Source: Scatolibacter rhodanostii (GTDB lineage: Bacteria > Bacillota > Clostridia > Oscillospirales > Acutalibacteraceae). From it: a stretch of DNA of 64,000 nt. Under the pieces are notes generated by a model. The model saw only the letters and a program-made list of their open reading frames with translations. It was not told where the DNA came from and ran no database searches. The position numbers and the translations under genes were made by a program. The stretch spans positions 248,001 to 312,000 of the forward strand of contig NZ_FZLO01000001.1 of NCBI RefSeq assembly GCF_900197595.1, read 5' to 3'. Every line of letters starts with the position of its first letter. The stretch's first letter is position 1. Of the stretch, positions 18,708 to 28,638 are shown in pieces.

Positions 18708-19393
18708 GCTTGTATGTAATTGCAGACCTACATCTTTCTTTTGGTGTGGACAAGCCCATGGATGTGTTTCCTGGCTGGTCTGATTACACCGAAAGATTAG
18801 AAAAGAACTGGCGGGCCGTAGTGTCGGAGAACGACACCGTGGTGATTGCAGGTGATATTTCGTGGGGCATGAAACTGGAAGAAACATTAGCTGACTTTCA
18901 GTATATTCATTCTTTGCCCGGTAAAAAGATTTTGCTTAAAGGCAACCATGATTATTGGTGGTCAACTAAAAGTAAAATTGCTAAATTCTTGGCTGAGAAC
19001 GGCATGGACGATATTGAAGTGCTGCAAAACAATGCTTTTGCAGTAGAAGATAAAGTGGTGTGCGGTACGAGAGGCTGGCTTTATAATGCAGAAACACCCG
19101 AGGATGTCAAGATTTTGAATCGGGAAGTTGGCAGACTTTTGCTGTCCTTAAATGAAGCTAAGAAATTTAATTTGCAACCCGTCGTATTCTTGCACTATCC
19201 GCCTCTGTATGATTCCATGGAGAGTAAGGCAATCTTAGATATTTTACTTGAATATGGTATAAAAGATTGCTATTTTGGACATATCCATGGCAAATATGCA
19301 GCCAAAAAAGCACCTACAGGGGAATATAAAGGAATTCGCATGCATTTAATTGCTTGCGATTATGTCGATTTTTGTCCAGTTTTGGTTCGCTAA
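18704..19393 (+). CDS. Calcineurin-like metallophosphoesterase
   Basis: A 229-residue binuclear-metal phosphoesterase with all five motifs: ADLHL (D-x-H), AGDISWG (GD), KGNHD (GNHD), FLHYPP (H) and GHIHGK (GH-x-H). Firmicutes often carry this gene; the physiological substrate is unknown. It begins within the thrC stop codon (ATGA), so translation is coupled. Confidence 0.9.
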   Translation: MSLYVIADLHLSFGVDKPMDVFPGWSDYTERLEKNWRAVVSENDTVVIAGDISWGMKLEETLADFQYIHSLPGKKILLKGNHDYWWSTKSKIAKFLAENGMDDIEVLQNNAFAVEDKVVCGTRGWLYNAETPEDVKILNREVGRLLLSLNEAKKFNLQPVVFLHYPPLYDSMESKAILDILLEYGIKDCYFGHIHGKYAAKKAPTGEYKGIRMHLIACDYVDFCPVLVR

Positions 19394-19464
19394 ATTGAAA
19401 ACAGCAGAAGAAGCGTTCATTAACAAAATATTCACATGAAAAACTGGAATTATTAACAGGTGTA

Positions 19465-19473
19465 TGATATAAT
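19465..19473 (+). promoter_or_regulatory. Extended -10 promoter of tig
   Basis: TG-A-TATAAT (19465-19473) is an extended -10 element with perfect TATAAT (19468-19473). The -35 region at 19445-19450 (TGGAAT) is weak, which fits an extended -10 promoter. The trigger-factor start is 45 bases downstream. Confidence 0.6.
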
Positions 19474-19517
19474 AACCTGATAAATCTTTTAGTATGATAA
19501 TTGAGAGGGATAGAATC

Positions 19518-20840
19518 ATGAATTTAACAGCAAAAAATAGCACTGAGACAAACAAATTTGAATTGGATTTTTCCGTTTCGGCAGAAAAGTTTAACGAAGC
19601 GATTCAGCAAGTTTATAAAGTTGAGGGCAAAAAAATAGCGATTGATGGCTTTAGAAAAGGCAAAGCACCACTTGCTTTTATTGAAAAATATTATGGCGAG
19701 AATGTTTTCTTTGAAGGTGCCATTGACAAACTATATCGTGACATCGTAACAACAGCAATTGAGCAGTCTGAATTAGATGTTGTGGCTGTTTCTGCTTTCA
19801 ATATCGAAGAAATGAGCAAAAAAGACGGTGTAAAATGTAAGCTTACCGTTGTCATCAAACCTGAAATTGAGATTAAAGACTACAAAGGCATTGAAGTAAC
19901 CAAAGATACTGTTTCTGTTACAGAAAAAGAGGTTGATGCTGAAGTTGAAAAAATCAGAGAAAGAAATGCAAGGACGATTGAAGTCACAGATAGAGCTACA
20001 AAAGATGGCGATATTGCGGTAATCGACTTTGAAGGCTTTTTGGAGGACAAACCTTTTGACGGCGGAAAAGGCGAGAATCACGAATTAACTCTTGGTTCAG
20101 GACAATTTATCCCTGGCTTTGAAGAGCAAGTAGTGGGACATGTTATCGGTGATGAATTTGATGTAAATGTATCTTTCCCAGAAGATTATCAAGCTGAAGA
20201 TTTAAAAGGCAAAGCAGTTGTCTTTAAAGTAAAACTACATGAAATCAAGGCAAAAGAACTGCCTGAAGTAGATGATGAGTTCGTAAAAGATGTCAGCGAA
20301 TTTGATACGGTAAAAGATTATCGTGCTGACTTGAAAGCTCATTTGAAAGAGCACAAACAAGAGCATGCCGACAGCGATGCTGAAAATCAACTTGTTGATG
20401 CAATCATTGCAAAGGTAAAAGGCGAAATTCCTGATGAAATGTATGAAAACGAAGTAGATGAGATTATCAACTCTTTTGCTTATCGTTTGCAGTCACAGGG
20501 CCTTAACATGGAAACCTACATGCAGTATACCGGCATGACCATGGAAGAAATGCGCAAAACCTACCGTGCTCAGGCTGAGAATCAGGTTAAAATTCGTTTG
20601 GCTCTGGAGAAAATCGCTTCTATTGAAGGCATTACTGCTTCTGACGAAGAAATCGAAAAAGAATTTGCTGAGCTTGCCAAGAACTATAACATGGAAGCTG
20701 CTCAGGTTAAAGGGATGATTCGTCCGGAAGATTTAGCCAAAGATGTTGTGAACAAGAAGACAATTGACTTTGTCAAAGAAAATGCTGATATTAAAACAGC
20801 AAAAAAAACCAGCAAGAAAGAAAAAGCTAAAGAAGAATAA
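19518..20840 (+). CDS. tig: Trigger factor (ribosome-associated chaperone, prolyl isomerase)
   Basis: Binds the ribosome exit tunnel and folds nascent chains. The ribosome-binding domain carries the GFRKGKAP signature (around residue 43). An FKBP-like isomerase domain follows (about 155-245; DFEGFLEDKPFDGG), then the long helical C-terminal chaperone domain ending in a Lys-rich tail. ATG 19518 is chosen over the in-frame ATG at 19494 because GAGAGGGA lies just before it and the N-terminus then matches the family. It heads the tig-clpP-clpX-lon-engB series. Confidence 0.96.
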   Translation: MNLTAKNSTETNKFELDFSVSAEKFNEAIQQVYKVEGKKIAIDGFRKGKAPLAFIEKYYGENVFFEGAIDKLYRDIVTTAIEQSELDVVAVSAFNIEEMSKKDGVKCKLTVVIKPEIEIKDYKGIEVTKDTVSVTEKEVDAEVEKIRERNARTIEVTDRATKDGDIAVIDFEGFLEDKPFDGGKGENHELTLGSGQFIPGFEEQVVGHVIGDEFDVNVSFPEDYQAEDLKGKAVVFKVKLHEIKAKELPEVDDEFVKDVSEFDTVKDYRADLKAHLKEHKQEHADSDAENQLVDAIIAKVKGEIPDEMYENEVDEIINSFAYRLQSQGLNMETYMQYTGMTMEEMRKTYRAQAENQVKIRLALEKIASIEGITASDEEIEKEFAELAKNYNMEAAQVKGMIRPEDLAKDVVNKKTIDFVKENADIKTAKKTSKKEKAKEE

Positions 20841-20936
20841 TTTTGATAAATATTTTCGGCAGTGTGTTTAAAATGCTGCCAGAACAACCATAATTTCTTT
20901 ATGCGTTCAATTTTGCTGATAATTTACGAGATTGAA

Positions 20937-20956
20937 TCGTATCTATAAAGATACGA
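20937..20956 (+). promoter_or_regulatory. Perfect inverted repeat before clpP (candidate operator or RNA hairpin)
   Basis: TCGTATCT (20937-20944), spacer ATAA, AGATACGA (20949-20956): an 8-bp perfect inverted repeat ending 24 bases before the clpP start. It is neither a CIRCE element nor a CtsR heptad repeat. It could be a repressor site or a small hairpin next to the ribosome-binding region. Confidence 0.45.
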
Positions 20957-20980
20957 AGATTTTCGAAAGGGTGAAGTAAA

Positions 20981-21559
20981 ATGAATATGAGTTTAGTACC
21001 TTACGTAATTGAACAAACAAACCGCGGCGAGCGTTCTTATGATATATTTTCACGGCTATTAAATGACCGTATTATCATTTTGAACGAAGAAGTAAACAAT
21101 GCTTCAGCCGGTGTTATCGTAGCACAGCTCCTATATCTTTGGGGTCAAGATCCTGATAAAGATATTTCTCTTTATATCAACAGCCCTGGTGGTGTCATTA
21201 CAGACGGAATGGCTATTTATGACACGATGAATCACATCTCTTGCGATGTTTCTACTATTTGCTTGGGTATGGCTGCCAGCATGGGTTCTTTCTTGCTTAC
21301 AGCTGGAGCAAAAGGCAAGCGTTATGCATTGCCAAACTCTGAAATTATGATTCATCAGCCGAGCGGTGGTGCAAGAGGCCAGGCTAGCGATATCAGCATT
21401 CACGCTAAGCACATTTTGAGAACAAAACAGAAATTGAATGAGATTCTTTCTGAGAAAACCGGTCAACCGATTGATGTGATTGAACGCGACACAGACCGTG
21501 ATAATTTTATGACGGCACAAGAAGCGCTTGATTACGGGTTAATTGACAAAATTCTGTAA
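20981..21559 (+). CDS. clpP: ATP-dependent Clp protease proteolytic subunit
   Basis: Tetradecameric serine protease that degrades substrates fed by ClpX. At 192 residues, the catalytic triad is Ser100 (GMAASMGSF), His125 (MIHQPSGG) and Asp174 (RDTDRDNF), each at the expected spacing. N-terminal residues [23 protein letters not shown] are typical. GAAAGGGTGAAG precedes ATG 20981. clpX starts 32 bases after its stop, so the two are probably cotranscribed. Confidence 0.98.
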   Translation: MNMSLVPYVIEQTNRGERSYDIFSRLLNDRIIILNEEVNNASAGVIVAQLLYLWGQDPDKDISLYINSPGGVITDGMAIYDTMNHISCDVSTICLGMAASMGSFLLTAGAKGKRYALPNSEIMIHQPSGGARGQASDISIHAKHILRTKQKLNEILSEKTGQPIDVIERDTDRDNFMTAQEALDYGLIDKIL

Positions 21560-21591
21560 GAAAGAGAACTCATGAAAGGGGAGAGTGAGTC

Positions 21592-22893
21592 ATGCACGGA
21601 GAGAATGAAATGTCCTGTTCTTTTTGCGGAAAACCACATTCAATGGCCAATCGGCTGATTGCGGGTGATGGAGTTTACATTTGTGACGCTTGCGTCAAAC
21701 TCTGTATGTCAATTATTGAAGATGAAACCGCATTGGCAAAAGAAACAAAAAATTCTGATCAAAAAGATGTTGGCATGCTTTTGCCCAAACCTCATGAGCT
21801 AAAAAAACGATTAGACGATTATGTCATTGGACAGGATAAAGCAAAAATTGCGCTTTCGGTTGCAGTTTATAACCACTATAAGCGTATCTATTTTGAGAAT
21901 GATGAAATAGAACTTTCAAAAAGCAACGTTTTGCTTTTGGGTCCAACTGGTGTAGGAAAAACGTATTTGGCACAGACCTTGGCAAAGCTGCTAAATGTGC
22001 CGTTTGCCATTGCAGACGCCACCACACTGACAGAGGCTGGCTATGTCGGTGAAGATGTAGAGAACATTCTTCTTCGCTTGATTCAAGCGGCCGACTATGA
22101 TATCGAGCGTGCTGAACGCGGCATCATTTATATTGATGAAATCGACAAGATTACGAGAAAATCGGAGAATCAATCGATTACTCGTGATGTCAGTGGTGAA
22201 GGCGTGCAACAGGCTTTACTAAAGATTTTGGAAGGGACGATTGCAAATGTCCCCCCAAAAGGTGGACGTAAGCATCCTCAACAGGATTCAATTCCAATTG
22301 ATACCACGAATATTCTTTTCATCTGCGGCGGTGCCTTTGATGGATTAGAGAAAATGGTTCAAACTAGATTGAACTCAAGTACATTGGGATTTGGCGCAGA
22401 CATTAAAAGCAAACATGAGATTGATAAAATCGACTGGATGAAAGATGTTACGCCTCACGATTTAGTCAAATATGGTTTGATTCCTGAATTAATCGGACGT
22501 ATTCCGATTATCACTTCTCTTTCTAATTTGGATGAAAGTGCTTTGACTCAGATTTTAACTGAGCCTAAGAATTCGCTTATTAGCCAATACAAGCATTTGT
22601 TCTCATTAGATAAAGTTGATTTGGAATTTGATCCAGAAGCACTAACTGCTATTTCGCAGAAGACGTTAGAACGCAAGACAGGAGCAAGAGGATTGCGCTC
22701 TGTTTTAGAAGAATTGCTCATGCCTTTGATGTATGAAGTGCCAAGCAATTATGCCATTGAAAAAATTAGAGTAACAGAGGATATGGTAAAGAGTATCGGA
22801 GAAGCGCAGATTGAATATAATCATGATCGCAAACCGGTTAAGATAAAAATTACGCAGCCGAAACGACGAGCCCATAACGACTCTGTTTCTTGA
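21592..22893 (+). CDS. clpX: ATP-dependent Clp protease ATP-binding subunit ClpX
   Basis: AAA+ unfoldase partner of ClpP. The N-terminal zinc-binding domain has Cys9, Cys12, Cys31 and Cys34 (CSFC, CDAC). The AAA+ core has Walker A GPTGVGKT (117-124) and Walker [11 protein letters not shown]. Length 433 is normal. AAAGGGGAG precedes ATG 21592 and the gene lies immediately downstream of clpP. Confidence 0.98.
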   Translation: MHGENEMSCSFCGKPHSMANRLIAGDGVYICDACVKLCMSIIEDETALAKETKNSDQKDVGMLLPKPHELKKRLDDYVIGQDKAKIALSVAVYNHYKRIYFENDEIELSKSNVLLLGPTGVGKTYLAQTLAKLLNVPFAIADATTLTEAGYVGEDVENILLRLIQAADYDIERAERGIIYIDEIDKITRKSENQSITRDVSGEGVQQALLKILEGTIANVPPKGGRKHPQQDSIPIDTTNILFICGGAFDGLEKMVQTRLNSSTLGFGADIKSKHEIDKIDWMKDVTPHDLVKYGLIPELIGRIPIITSLSNLDESALTQILTEPKNSLISQYKHLFSLDKVDLEFDPEALTAISQKTLERKTGARGLRSVLEELLMPLMYEVPSNYAIEKIRVTEDMVKSIGEAQIEYNHDRKPVKIKITQPKRRAHNDSVS

Positions 22894-22910
22894 TTGAATA
22901 AGTACAGACA

Positions 22911-22944
22911 CAAGACTGTTGTTGGTTCATCTAACACAGTCTTG
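22911..22944 (+). terminator. Hairpin between clpX and lon (possible weak terminator)
   Basis: CAAGACTGT (22911-22919) pairs with ACAGTCTTG (22936-22944) around a 16-nt loop. The following sequence CTCTGATTTT has only a short T run, so termination would be partial. Confidence 0.5.
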
Positions 22945-22965
22945 CTCTGATTTTAGGAGTACATA

Positions 22966-25401
22966 ATGTTAAAAGACGACATAAAACTACAAAATATTGA
23001 ACAAGCCATGCCGGTTCTGGCTATGAGAGGTCTTGTCTTTTTTCCCGGAATGATGTTGCAGTTTGATGTAGCCAGAACCAAATCAATTGAGGCCGTGAAT
23101 GCAGCAGCAGACGGAGAGCGTTTGATTTTTTTGGCAGCACAGACAGACCTTTCAGACGATGAACCGCAGTCAAAAGATATCTATAGCATGGGTGTTATTG
23201 CTAAAATTCATCAAGTAGTCAGGAATCAGCCCGAAGGTATCAAGCTTCATGTAGAAGGCATTGCTAGGGCAGAGATGATTTCTATTTTGACAGAAGAGCC
23301 TTTTATCCATGCAAATGTGCTTGAAATTCCCACGGCGGCTTATCGTAAAAGCCGAAAAACAGAAGCGATGAATCGAATTATCTATGAGAAATTCGAAGAA
23401 TATGTACGTCTGTTCAAGCGCCTGTCACCAGATGTTTTTCTAGGTGTTGTGCAAGAAACAGATTGCGGTAAACTTGCTGATTATATTACAATGAATATAG
23501 GCGTTTCTTTTGATAAGAAACAATTTATTTTAGATGAAGTGCATCCTGTCAAGCGATTGGAAAAGTTGATTAAATTACTATCTGCTGAAATTGAAATTTT
23601 AAAAATCGAAAGTGATATCCACAAAAGAACACAGACCCAAATCGATGAAAATCAACGTGATTACTATTTAAAAGAACAGATGCGTGCCATTCAATATGAA
23701 CTAGGTGAGGATGATAATCCTTTGCAAGAGGCAGAACTGCTGAAAAAGCAGATTGAAGCACTAGGATTAGAACCAGTACATCAAGAAAAGCTTATTAAAG
23801 AATGCGAAAAACTGGAGAGAATGTCCTATGCCTCACAAGAAGCCAGTGTAATTCGTGTCTATTTGGATACTTGTCTGGCGCTGCCTTGGAATAAGTCATC
23901 AAAAGAGAAAATTGATTTGCCAAGAGCGCAGAAAATATTAGATCGTGACCACTATGGAATGACAAAAGTCAAAGAGCGCTTTTTGGAAATTTTGGCGGTT
24001 CGCAAACTGGCACCAGAACAAAACGCACAAATCATTTGTCTGGTTGGCCCTCCGGGTGTGGGAAAAACTTCCATTGCCAAATCAGTAGCACAGGCGCTGG
24101 GACGTCAATATGTTCGTGTTTCGCTTGGTGGTGTAAGCGACGAGGCAGAGATTATGGGACACCGCAAGACCTATGTTGGTTCTATGCCGGGACGTATCAT
24201 CAATGCTTTGAAGCAAGCAAAAACAAATAATCCTCTGATTTTATTAGATGAAATTGATAAATTGGGGACGCATTTTAGAGGTGACCCTGCTTCTGCTCTT
24301 TTAGAAGTGCTTGATCCAGAGCAGAATCGGGAGTTTACAGATCGCTATATGGAGATTCCGTTTAATTTGCAGAATGTGTTGTTTATTACGACAGCGAATG
24401 ACGCTTCGTCGATTCCCGGACCGCTCTATGACAGAATGGATGTTATTCCACTTACAAGCTATACGTTAGATGAGAAATTCAATATTGCAACCAAACATCT
24501 TATCAGAAAGCAGCTGAAAAATCATGGGTTGAAAGCAACTCAGCTTAAGTTTCAAAAACAAGCTGTTTATGATTTGATAGATGGGTATACCAGAGAAGCC
24601 GGTGTTCGTAGCCTAGAAAGAAATATTGCGTCCATTTGTCGCAAAGTTGCTAAAAAAATCGTTATGGACACGCATGTCAAGAGCTTTACAGTCACCTCTG
24701 ACAATTTGGAAGAATTGCTGGGTCCTAAAAGATTTTGCAAAGATAATTCGTTTGATACAAATACAGTAGGACTAGTGAATGGTCTTGCATGGACGAGTGT
24801 TGGCGGAGAAATGTTGCCGATTGAAGTGGCTGTTATGAAGGGTAAAGGTAAGATTCAATTGACAGGCTCACTTGGAAATGTCATGAAAGAATCTGCCAGT
24901 GCTGCTATTACATGTATTCGTACAAGAGCTGATAAATTGGGGATTCAAGCCGACTTCCATGAGAAATATGACATTCACTTGCACGCACCGGAAGGGGCTG
25001 TGCCAAAGGATGGCCCATCTGCCGGTATTGCGATGGCAACATCTATTACCTCAGCACTATTGAATATTCCGGTTAAACATACAATGGCGATGACAGGGGA
25101 AATTACTTTACAAGGTCGAGTACTGCCGATTGGCGGATTGAAAGAAAAATCGATGGCAGCTTATAAAAACGGCATTAAAACGGTTATTATTCCCTGGGAC
25201 AACCAACCTGATTTAGCGGAGATAGATGCAGTAGTTAAAGAAAATGTTGAGTTTGTACCGGTTAAAATGATTGACACGGTATTGGAGCTAGCTTTAGAAA
25301 AATCTGCTTTCAAGAAAGAAAAGAAAGGGAAAGTTCTCCTTGATAAGCCAATAGACAAGTCTAGGTTGAGAACAGAGAAACCCTCAGAAATGCTGCAGTA
25401 A
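22966..25401 (+). CDS. lon: Endopeptidase La (Lon protease, LonA type)
   Basis: ATP-dependent cytoplasmic protease for damaged and regulatory proteins. The N-terminal LAN substrate domain (about 14-210) is followed by a coiled helical linker, the AAA+ domain with Walker A GPPGVGKT (361-368) and LILLDEIDK, and the C-terminal protease domain with catalytic Ser685 (PKDGPSAG) and Lys728 (GGLKEKS). At 811 residues it is a full-length LonA. The extreme C-terminus is Lys-rich. It sits between clpX and engB, a frequent Clostridia order. Confidence 0.97.
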   Translation: MLKDDIKLQNIEQAMPVLAMRGLVFFPGMMLQFDVARTKSIEAVNAAADGERLIFLAAQTDLSDDEPQSKDIYSMGVIAKIHQVVRNQPEGIKLHVEGIARAEMISILTEEPFIHANVLEIPTAAYRKSRKTEAMNRIIYEKFEEYVRLFKRLSPDVFLGVVQETDCGKLADYITMNIGVSFDKKQFILDEVHPVKRLEKLIKLLSAEIEILKIESDIHKRTQTQIDENQRDYYLKEQMRAIQYELGEDDNPLQEAELLKKQIEALGLEPVHQEKLIKECEKLERMSYASQEASVIRVYLDTCLALPWNKSSKEKIDLPRAQKILDRDHYGMTKVKERFLEILAVRKLAPEQNAQIICLVGPPGVGKTSIAKSVAQALGRQYVRVSLGGVSDEAEIMGHRKTYVGSMPGRIINALKQAKTNNPLILLDEIDKLGTHFRGDPASALLEVLDPEQNREFTDRYMEIPFNLQNVLFITTANDASSIPGPLYDRMDVIPLTSYTLDEKFNIATKHLIRKQLKNHGLKATQLKFQKQAVYDLIDGYTREAGVRSLERNIASICRKVAKKIVMDTHVKSFTVTSDNLEELLGPKRFCKDNSFDTNTVGLVNGLAWTSVGGEMLPIEVAVMKGKGKIQLTGSLGNVMKESASAAITCIRTRADKLGIQADFHEKYDIHLHAPEGAVPKDGPSAGIAMATSITSALLNIPVKHTMAMTGEITLQGRVLPIGGLKEKSMAAYKNGIKTVIIPWDNQPDLAEIDAVVKENVEFVPVKMIDTVLELALEKSAFKKEKKGKVLLDKPIDKSRLRTEKPSEMLQ

Positions 25402-25465
25402 GAAATGAGTTTATAATAGTTTTGCACTTTTAGGGTAAAACTGAAAATGAGAATAAAGAAGAATT

Positions 25466-25543
25466 CGCTGAGAACCAAGAGTGTAAAGTGGAGCACATTT
25501 AAGTTCAGCTTACTGTAACACTTGGTTTTCAGTGAGATTTTTC
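25466..25543 (+). terminator. Long imperfect hairpin after lon
   Basis: The left arm around 25466-25484 (CGCTGAGAACCAAGAG...) pairs imperfectly with 25515-25534 (...CACTTGGTTTTCAGTG) and is followed by ATTTTTCT. It is a plausible terminator for lon. The rest of the 262-base gap before engB shows no gene; the engB ribosome site GGGAGG is at its end. Confidence 0.55.
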
Positions 25544-25663
25544 TATAAATTACATTTTTAGTGACCTCTTGGTTTATGACACGTAACCTTTCATAAAGTC
25601 GAAACTCATACAATTTTATAACGCAGTCAAGTAGTTTTGATTTAAGGGAGGAATGAGAGAAAA

Positions 25664-26245
25664 ATGAATTTTCAAGAAGTATCGTTTGAATTTGCAGCAG
25701 GTATGACCGCACAGCTGCCAACATCAGATATGCCGGAAATTGTTTTTTCAGGTAAATCCAATGTGGGTAAATCTTCGTTGATTAATAAACTAATCAACCG
25801 CAAAGCTTTGGCAAGAGTAAGTACAACACCAGGCAAGACAGCGACCATTAACTCATACCTGTTACAAGATTGTCGTTTGATTGACTTGCCGGGTTATGGT
25901 TATGCCAAAGTATCACAGTCAGAAAAACAAAAATGGGCCAAACTGGTAGAAGGTTATTTTGCCCAAAAGCGTAATATTCATCTGGTGATTCAATTGCTTG
26001 ATATGCGGCATAAGCCAACAGCAGATGATATTGATATGATTAACTTTTTGATTCAAACTGATTTGCCCTTTATTGTGGCTTGCACAAAGGCAGATAAGTT
26101 GAATAAATCACAAACAGAGGCGCAGAAGAAAATGTTTGAAGAGCTTTTTACTGAACATGAAATTTCTTTTTATCCATTTTCTGCCACCAAAGCCATTGGG
26201 GTAGAAGAGTTAAGAGAAGTGATTGAAAAAGCAATTCATGCGTGA
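25664..26245 (+). CDS. engB: Ribosome biogenesis GTP-binding protein YsxC/EngB
   Basis: Small essential GTPase of the TrmE-Era-EngA-EngB group, needed for 50S assembly. At 193 residues, G1 is GKSNVGKSS (30-38), G3 is DLPGYGYAKVS, G4 is TKADK and G5 is FSATKA. It is preceded by AAGGGAGG and lies downstream of lon as in many Firmicutes. Confidence 0.96.
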   Translation: MNFQEVSFEFAAGMTAQLPTSDMPEIVFSGKSNVGKSSLINKLINRKALARVSTTPGKTATINSYLLQDCRLIDLPGYGYAKVSQSEKQKWAKLVEGYFAQKRNIHLVIQLLDMRHKPTADDIDMINFLIQTDLPFIVACTKADKLNKSQTEAQKKMFEELFTEHEISFYPFSATKAIGVEELREVIEKAIHA

Positions 26246-26275
26246 TACAATGTAAGAAATGAAGGGGGAAACAGG

Positions 26276-27568
26276 ATGTTTATTGATTCTTTATCAGTAG
26301 GGGAGAACGGCCATTTATATATCAGCGGTTGTGATACAGTTGAGCTTGCTAAGGAATATGGCACACCGCTTTACGTCATGAGCGAAGATAAAGTTCGGGA
26401 GGTCTGCCGCAGATACGTAGACTCTTTTAAAGTGAATTACCAAGGTAATGGACTTCCCATTTACGCCAGTAAGGCGTTCAGTTGTAAAGAGATTTATAAA
26501 ATCGTTGTTGATGAAGGTTTAGATGTAGAAGTTGTGTCTGGTGGAGAGCTTTACACGGCGCTACAGGCAGGTGTTTCACCAGCACACATTCATTTTCAGG
26601 GAAATAATAAATCTTATCAAGAGATTGAAATGGCAATTGACAACAAAGTGGCCGATATCGTGATTGATAATCTTTCTGAGCTTGCCAGAGTCCAGGAGAT
26701 TTCTAAGGATAGAGATGTTGTTACCTCGGTTTCCATTCGTGTAAAGCCAGGAATTGATGCCCATACGCACGACTTAATTCGTACCGGTCAGATTGATTCT
26801 AAATTTGGAGTAGCACTTGAAAATGGTGATGCTTTCAGTATGGTCGAAAAAATCACCAATCTTTCTCATGTAACTTTAACAGGGTTGCATTGCCACATTG
26901 GCTCACAGATTCATGAAATTGAGCCGTTTGTATTGGCTGCAAAAGTCATGTTGGATTTTTATGCGGATATCTATCAAAAATTAGATGTCACGTTAAAAAC
27001 ATTGAATTTGGGCGGCGGATTTGGCATAAAATATACGCAAGACGATAATACCATTCCATACGAAGATTATATGAAAGCTGTCTCTAAGGCGGTTCATGCC
27101 AAATGTGAACAACATAGTCTAGTGATTCCTAAAATCATGATTGAACCGGGGCGTTCTGTTGTGGGCGAAGCTGGTATAACGCTTTACACCGTTGGCGATG
27201 TGAAGGAAATTCCTGAGGTTCGTAATTATGTTGCTATCGATGGCGGTATGTTCGAAAACCCAAGATATTCACTCTATAAAGCTGAATACACTTTTGTTGT
27301 AGCAAATCGTGCAGGCGAATCGGCTGACTATATAGCTTCTATTGCTGGAAAGTGTTGTGAAACGGATTTGCTTCAGGAACATACTAAGATTCAAAAACCG
27401 CACAATGGAGAGATTTTAGCTTCATTATCAACGGGTGCTTATAATTTTGCGATGGCATCCAACTACAATCGTAATCCTCGTCCGGCTGTTGTGGTAGTCA
27501 CCAATGGAGAATCAAGGCTCGCAGTGCGCAGAGAAACGTATGAAGACATCATGGCAAGAGATTTATAA
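26276..27568 (+). CDS. lysA: Diaminopimelate decarboxylase
   Basis: PLP-dependent last step of lysine biosynthesis (meso-DAP to lysine), alanine-racemase-type TIM barrel. The PLP lysine is Lys66 in YASKAF. GGELYTAL, HCHIGSQI (substrate/PLP loop), GGGFGIKY, EPGRSVVGEAG and AGKCCETDLL motifs are intact, and length 430 is normal. GAAGGGGG precedes ATG 26276. No lysine riboswitch is visible in the 30 bases before it, so expression probably depends on upstream transcription. Confidence 0.96.
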   Translation: MFIDSLSVGENGHLYISGCDTVELAKEYGTPLYVMSEDKVREVCRRYVDSFKVNYQGNGLPIYASKAFSCKEIYKIVVDEGLDVEVVSGGELYTALQAGVSPAHIHFQGNNKSYQEIEMAIDNKVADIVIDNLSELARVQEISKDRDVVTSVSIRVKPGIDAHTHDLIRTGQIDSKFGVALENGDAFSMVEKITNLSHVTLTGLHCHIGSQIHEIEPFVLAAKVMLDFYADIYQKLDVTLKTLNLGGGFGIKYTQDDNTIPYEDYMKAVSKAVHAKCEQHSLVIPKIMIEPGRSVVGEAGITLYTVGDVKEIPEVRNYVAIDGGMFENPRYSLYKAEYTFVVANRAGESADYIASIAGKCCETDLLQEHTKIQKPHNGEILASLSTGAYNFAMASNYNRNPRPAVVVVTNGESRLAVRRETYEDIMARDL

Positions 27569-27589
27569 TACTCGCTAAGGAGAATGAAT

Positions 27590-27895
27590 ATGAATTTGAA
27601 ACATGATGATGAGAATATTGCTTTGCTATTTGAGGCCGTTCTGTCATTAAAAGATGTAGAGGAATGTTATCGCTTTTTTGATGATATTTGTACTATTCCT
27701 GAACTAAAAGCGATTTCTCAACGTTTAGCAGTAGCTAAAATGTTGAACGAAAAGAGCGTTTACAGTGAAATTGTAAGTAAAACAGGGGCTTCTACGGCAA
27801 CCATCAGCCGTGTGAATCGTTCCTTAAATTATGGCAGTGAAGGCTATAGCCTTGTCATTGACCGCTTAAAAAGCAAAGAAGATGACCAGTCATGA
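27590..27895 (+). CDS. YerC/YecD-type TrpR-like DNA-binding protein
   Basis: A 101-residue member of the TrpR-like family found in Firmicutes as YerC. It has a helical N-terminus (ALLFEAVLSLKDVEECYRFFDDICT) and a helix-turn-helix (RLAVAKMLNEKSVYSEIVSKTGASTATISRVNR) characteristic of Trp-repressor-type domains. ATG 27590 is preferred because AAGGAG ends seven bases upstream; ATG 27584 is too close. The regulatory target is not known. It overlaps the next gene by four bases. Confidence 0.88.
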   Translation: MNLKHDDENIALLFEAVLSLKDVEECYRFFDDICTIPELKAISQRLAVAKMLNEKSVYSEIVSKTGASTATISRVNRSLNYGSEGYSLVIDRLKSKEDDQS

Positions 27896-28635
27896 GTTAT
27901 TCTCAATTTGCATTTTACTATGATGATTTGACCCAAAATGTGGACTACCCTGCGCGTGCTCGCTACTTTCTAAATCTTTTAGAAAAAGTGGGGCATGAAC
28001 CTGGGTTGACGCTTGATTTGGCATGTGGAACAGGTAGTTTGACCCTTGCGCTTGCAGTACTGAATGTAGATGTATTTGGTGTCGATATCTCGCCAGAAAT
28101 GTTGATGCAAGCAAAAGACAAAGCGTATGATGTGGGTAAAGACATTTTATTTTTGCAGCAACCTATGCAGAACTTGGATTTGTATGGCACAGTGGATACG
28201 GTAATTTGTGCGCTTGATAGTATTAATCATCTTAAAAATAGCGAGCAGGTAAAAAAGACGTTTTCTAGGGTTCATTTGTTTTTAAATAAGGACGGATGTT
28301 TTGTTTTTGATGTAAACACACCGTACAAGCATAGGAATATCTTGGCAAACAATACGTTTGTATATGATGTACCGTCTGTGTATTGTGTTTGGCAAAATTT
28401 CTTAAAACAAGATGATTCAGTTGAGATAAGTCTGGATTTTTTTGAAAAGCAGGGGACAAGCTATATACGTAGCAGCGAACACTTTTTTGAGCAGACCTAC
28501 GAAGTGCAAGAGATAAAAGATATGCTGCAAGAGGCAGGATTTAAAAACATAGCAGTCTATGATGAGTTATCTTTTGAAGAACCAAGAGATAATAGCCAAA
28601 GGCTTGTTTTTGTGTGTCAAAAAACGGAGGAATAA
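27892..28635 (+). CDS. Class I SAM-dependent methyltransferase
   Basis: 247 residues, Rossmann-type methyltransferase with motif I LDLACGTGS (41-49), the acidic VFGVDIS strand, and VDTVICALDSINHL after it. The N-terminus FAFYYDDLTQNVDYPARA is of a type common in Firmicutes (YodH/YqeM-like small-molecule methyltransferases). Its substrate cannot be predicted. It starts at the ATGA overlap with yerC and ends three bases before hslO, so these three genes form an operon. Confidence 0.88.
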   Translation: MSYSQFAFYYDDLTQNVDYPARARYFLNLLEKVGHEPGLTLDLACGTGSLTLALAVLNVDVFGVDISPEMLMQAKDKAYDVGKDILFLQQPMQNLDLYGTVDTVICALDSINHLKNSEQVKKTFSRVHLFLNKDGCFVFDVNTPYKHRNILANNTFVYDVPSVYCVWQNFLKQDDSVEISLDFFEKQGTSYIRSSEHFFEQTYEVQEIKDMLQEAGFKNIAVYDELSFEEPRDNSQRLVFVCQKTEE

Positions 28636-28638
28636 GAA

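Noticed and set aside
20937-20956. Inverted repeat as CIRCE or CtsR operator
   Set aside because: The sequence matches neither TTAGCACTC-N9-GAGTGCTAA nor the GGTCAAA heptads; kept only as an unassigned repeat.
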